Origin: QHXW01 sp963752965
GTDB taxonomy: Bacteria; Acidobacteriota; Terriglobia; Bryobacterales; Bryobacteraceae
Length of the DNA stretch: 64,000 nt
Direction: 5' to 3'
NCBI GenBank assembly: GCA_963752965.1
Contig: CAVWAJ010000010.1
Span: 1 to 64,000 of the forward strand
The stretch's first letter is position 1, and each line of letters opens with the position of its first letter. The translations under genes and the position numbers were made by a program. Of the stretch, positions 62,041-64,000 are shown one piece after another. The notes under the pieces were generated by a model. That model was given only the letters and a program-made list of their open reading frames with translations, searched no databases and was not told the origin of the DNA.

Positions 62041-62180
62041 CTATATTTTTGCGCCGGCGAAGATACCGATCATGATAATCACATCCGCGCCTGCGTGAAA
62101 TAGCGCCGACCCCCAAAGTGCCCCGGTCTTTTGCGTGATGTAGCGGGAGTAAGCCGTTTCTTCGGACAGCCTCCCATGCT
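62041..62180 (-). pseudogene. CPBP (CAAX) intramembrane protease C-terminal remnant
   Basis: The last 45 or so codons of a small minus-strand frame read YSRYITQKTGALWGSALFHAGADVIIMIGIFAG, split here as the TGALWGSALFHAGAD helix typical of the last CPBP motif (His in FHAGAD). The rest of the usual 200-300 residue protein, including the EExxxR motif, is missing, and the upstream codons do not resemble the family. It is probably a relic. Confidence 0.45.
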
Positions 62181-62328
62181 GGATGTCAAAAGCCTGCGAG
62201 ACGGAAACCTCGCGACGATTCAGCGCCGCCTCTAGCGCTGACATGCCCGGTAACCCAAAGGTTCGGCGTGTTCTCAACCGTTGCAAACACGCCGAGTCAC
62301 AGCGCGCTGTTAATTTACGGAACGTCGC

Positions 62329-63771
62329 TCACGGTGCAGGCGGGAGCGAGACATTCTCGGCCACGTACAGCACGAGGGAGATCCTGCCGGAGTTTTCGAG
62401 GCGATGATACTCTAGTGCGGCGCCGCCATCTTTTAGTGGGGTTCTTCTGAGCGGCACATTCTTATCGCCAATTTTTAGCCGCACACTGTCGAGTCCCACC
62501 TGCATCGTTTTATCACCGCCGGTGAAGCTCGCGTGGCCCCACGCTTTGGAGCCGATGGGGGCTACGATGACGCCGTCCACTTGAATATCCTTAGCCAGCA
62601 TGAAGGCGACCGGTCCGCCGCTTTCCGTCTTCGAATTCCAATCGTCCACTGAAATCAGCGAGACCGGCGTTCCTTCGGGCAGAATCCGTTGGGAGAGCCC
62701 CGCTGCGATTTTGGGCACGTGGGTGGTGATGTGGCGCAGAATGAACTCATGGAGCAGATTATCTTCCGCCCTGCCTGCGAATCCGAGCAGGACGTCATCG
62801 GCAAGCCGCCGCACGGGCCGCGAGGTGGATGGATAATACAGCGTAGAAAGCTCGTGGGACGCCATACCTCCCAAAACGTCGGAATAATCGAACTGCCAAT
62901 TCCCGTTATCGCCCTTGGCCACAAATGCAGTTCCTATGGCGTAGAGAACTCGCGAGCGGATGCTGCCGGTACCCTTATAGAAGTAGCGGGGATCCTGGTG
63001 AAAGATCGACTGCATAACCACGCGTCCAATGATCACGCGACTTACCCGGTTAGCGTATTGAGCCCCGAAACGCTTCGCGTAGCCCTCCGTCCCCTGGCCG
63101 AATTCAGGATAGTTGTTCCGGGCCTGTTGGATTCCCGCGGAAATGCCGGTGCCAAGGAGCGAAACCGGATCGATGATCGTTTTCAAGCCAAGCTGAAATT
63201 TCTGCGCCGCGGTCAGAGGGGCCGCGTTCGGCGCATAGCTGACGAAGAAATCTGGAAGCACGCCTAACAGGCGTTGCTTCTCCTCGGTTTTAAGTTGCTC
63301 CGTGGCCAGTTCGTGCTGCGACAGAGTAACGTTCACCGAGGATGACGCGGCAGCCACCTGCAGTACAGCGGATAGCAACGGTTGAGTATCGCTTGAAGCG
63401 ACCGCCACGTTCGTCACGGTCCAAACCGCGAATCCAGAGGCGGCGATCGTGATCTTGTAATTTCCGGGCTCCACGGCGGAAAAGCGGAAGGACCCGGCTT
63501 GGTCTGTGGTCGCTGTACGCTGACTTGTGGAGGCGGCAGTTTCCAAAGTGACAATGGCGCCCGCCACTGCCGAGCCGGAGCTGTCCTTCACGGCGCCCTG
63601 GATGGCGCCGGGCGTGCTTCGTTGTGCCTCTGCAGATTGGGCGGATGCCAATCCTGGAATAAACATCATCCAAAGCGCCGGCACCAGGCACGGAAGCATT
63701 GGGCGAAACGTCCATGGCCGCACCTCGTTCGCTGTTCGACTTAACCAAACGGCGATCCGTAATGTTGTCAT
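62329..63771 (-). CDS. Exported protein with N-terminal carboxypeptidase-regulatory domain
   Basis: 480 residues from ATG 63771 (MTTLRIAVW); ATG 63699 (MLPCLVPALWMMFIPGLASA) gives a cleaner signal peptide and may be the true start. A CarboxypepD_reg Ig-like domain follows (GAIQGAVKDSSGSAVAGAIVTLE to SSSVNVTLS). The remaining 300 residues (FFVSYAPNAAPLTAAQKFQLGLKTIIDP, SRVIIGRVVMQSIFHQDPRYFY, GTAFVAKGDNGNWQFDYSDVLGGMASHELS) resemble an acidobacterial conserved domain seen after such Ig domains, without known function. No TonB plug or barrel is present. Confidence 0.78.
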   Translation of the reverse strand: MTTLRIAVWLSRTANEVRPWTFRPMLPCLVPALWMMFIPGLASAQSAEAQRSTPGAIQGAVKDSSGSAVAGAIVTLETAASTSQRTATTDQAGSFRFSAVEPGNYKITIAASGFAVWTVTNVAVASSDTQPLLSAVLQVAAASSSVNVTLSQHELATEQLKTEEKQRLLGVLPDFFVSYAPNAAPLTAAQKFQLGLKTIIDPVSLLGTGISAGIQQARNNYPEFGQGTEGYAKRFGAQYANRVSRVIIGRVVMQSIFHQDPRYFYKGTGSIRSRVLYAIGTAFVAKGDNGNWQFDYSDVLGGMASHELSTLYYPSTSRPVRRLADDVLLGFAGRAEDNLLHEFILRHITTHVPKIAAGLSQRILPEGTPVSLISVDDWNSKTESGGPVAFMLAKDIQVDGVIVAPIGSKAWGHASFTGGDKTMQVGLDSVRLKIGDKNVPLRRTPLKDGGAALEYHRLENSGRISLVLYVAENVSLPPAP

Positions 63772-63871
63772 CTGCTCTGTTGGCGATTTATGCCTCGACG
63801 TCACCGGAAAAGGCGCTGTTTGCAAGTGACGCGGCCCATGTGTGGCCGGTTTCAATGTAATACTGATGGGT

Positions 63872-64000
63872 TCACAGGTATTCTTCTCGTTGCTTGTCAA
63901 AAAGACCACTCCGGAGTTCCAAAACGGCAGCTTTCACCCGGTCCTGCACGGCTTGGGGGAGCGCAAGCTGGTGAAAACGAGGCAGTAAGAAGTCGCGGGC
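63872..64000 (-). CDS. C-terminal end of a gene cut by the right window edge
   Basis: An open frame enters from the right edge and stops at TGA 63874-63872. It encodes 42 residues with a natural composition (ARDFLLPRFHQLALPQAV, then QDRVKAAVLELRSGLFDKQ and REEYL). The family cannot be identified from this piece. It is codirectional with the preceding gene. Confidence 0.45.
   Translation of the reverse strand, partial: ARDFLLPRFHQLALPQAVQDRVKAAVLELRSGLFDKQREEYL

Overview
The window looks like a chromosomal stretch from a high-GC acidobacterium, most likely of the Solibacter/Bryobacter type. The evidence is the gene content: FtsX/MacB permeases of the acidobacterial ADOP type (one partial, one intact, one decayed), large Oar-like TonB-dependent receptors, a secreted NHL protein ending in what reads as the 'Solibacter C-terminal' domain (TIGR03437), a PEP-CTERM protein, and a Ser/Thr kinase carrying TPRs. 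No transposase, CRISPR array or rRNA is visible. The only tRNA sequence is the 3' part of a tRNA-Val.

Layout. 1-7.7 kb: a permease cut by the left edge, then a nitric-oxide detoxification operon on the minus strand (ric, an NnrS-like gene, quinol NO reductase) with a Crp/Fnr regulator upstream and a palindromic operator candidate before ric; then a PQQ-type beta-propeller protein with EF-hands. 7.7-15 kb: an ADOP permease, a P1B-like metal ATPase with an aberrant TM6 motif behind a metal-regulated-looking promoter, and a LytS/LytTR two-component pair. 15-23 kb: a tandem-domain Ser/Thr kinase with TPRs, a PEP-CTERM protein, homoserine dehydrogenase, an apparently exported methyltransferase and a DMT-type transporter.

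23-34.5 kb is a nickel (or cobalt) acquisition locus: three TonB-dependent receptors or receptor-like barrels, NikR, a fused CbiM-(N)-Q permease, CbiO with a His-rich tail, and two small exported proteins rich in His or Cys. The genes suggest outer-membrane uptake, inner-membrane ECF transport and Ni-dependent repression. 34.5-40.6 kb: an FMN-binding split-barrel protein, a polysaccharide deacetylase and a divergent pair of 715-aa paralogous exported glycosidase-like proteins.

40.6-53 kb: a regulatory group (Fe-S Rrf2 regulator, stand-alone cyclic-nucleotide-binding protein, OmpR-type response regulator whose phospho-acceptor Asp is Glu) divergent from an operon of an Oar-like receptor, an outer-membrane barrel and a 12-repeat NHL/TIGR03437 protein. 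A PAS sensor kinase lies convergent to it. This is the best candidate for an undescribed system: the regulator is probably phosphorylation-independent, and the shared intergenic region holds 10-bp-phased direct repeats, a sigma70-like promoter and a 12-mer also present at the rrf2 start.

53.5-62.3 kb is an accessory, decaying region. It begins at the tRNA-Val fragment and holds a secreted phosphodiesterase, orphan hypotheticals, a PadR regulator with a membrane partner, a truncated riboflavin synthase pseudogene joined to a foreign signal-peptide start, a Gly/Tyr/Pro-rich secreted protein with three 108-bp tandem repeats, a decayed permease and a CAAX-protease remnant. The window ends with an exported lectin, a carboxypeptidase-regulatory-domain protein and a gene fragment.
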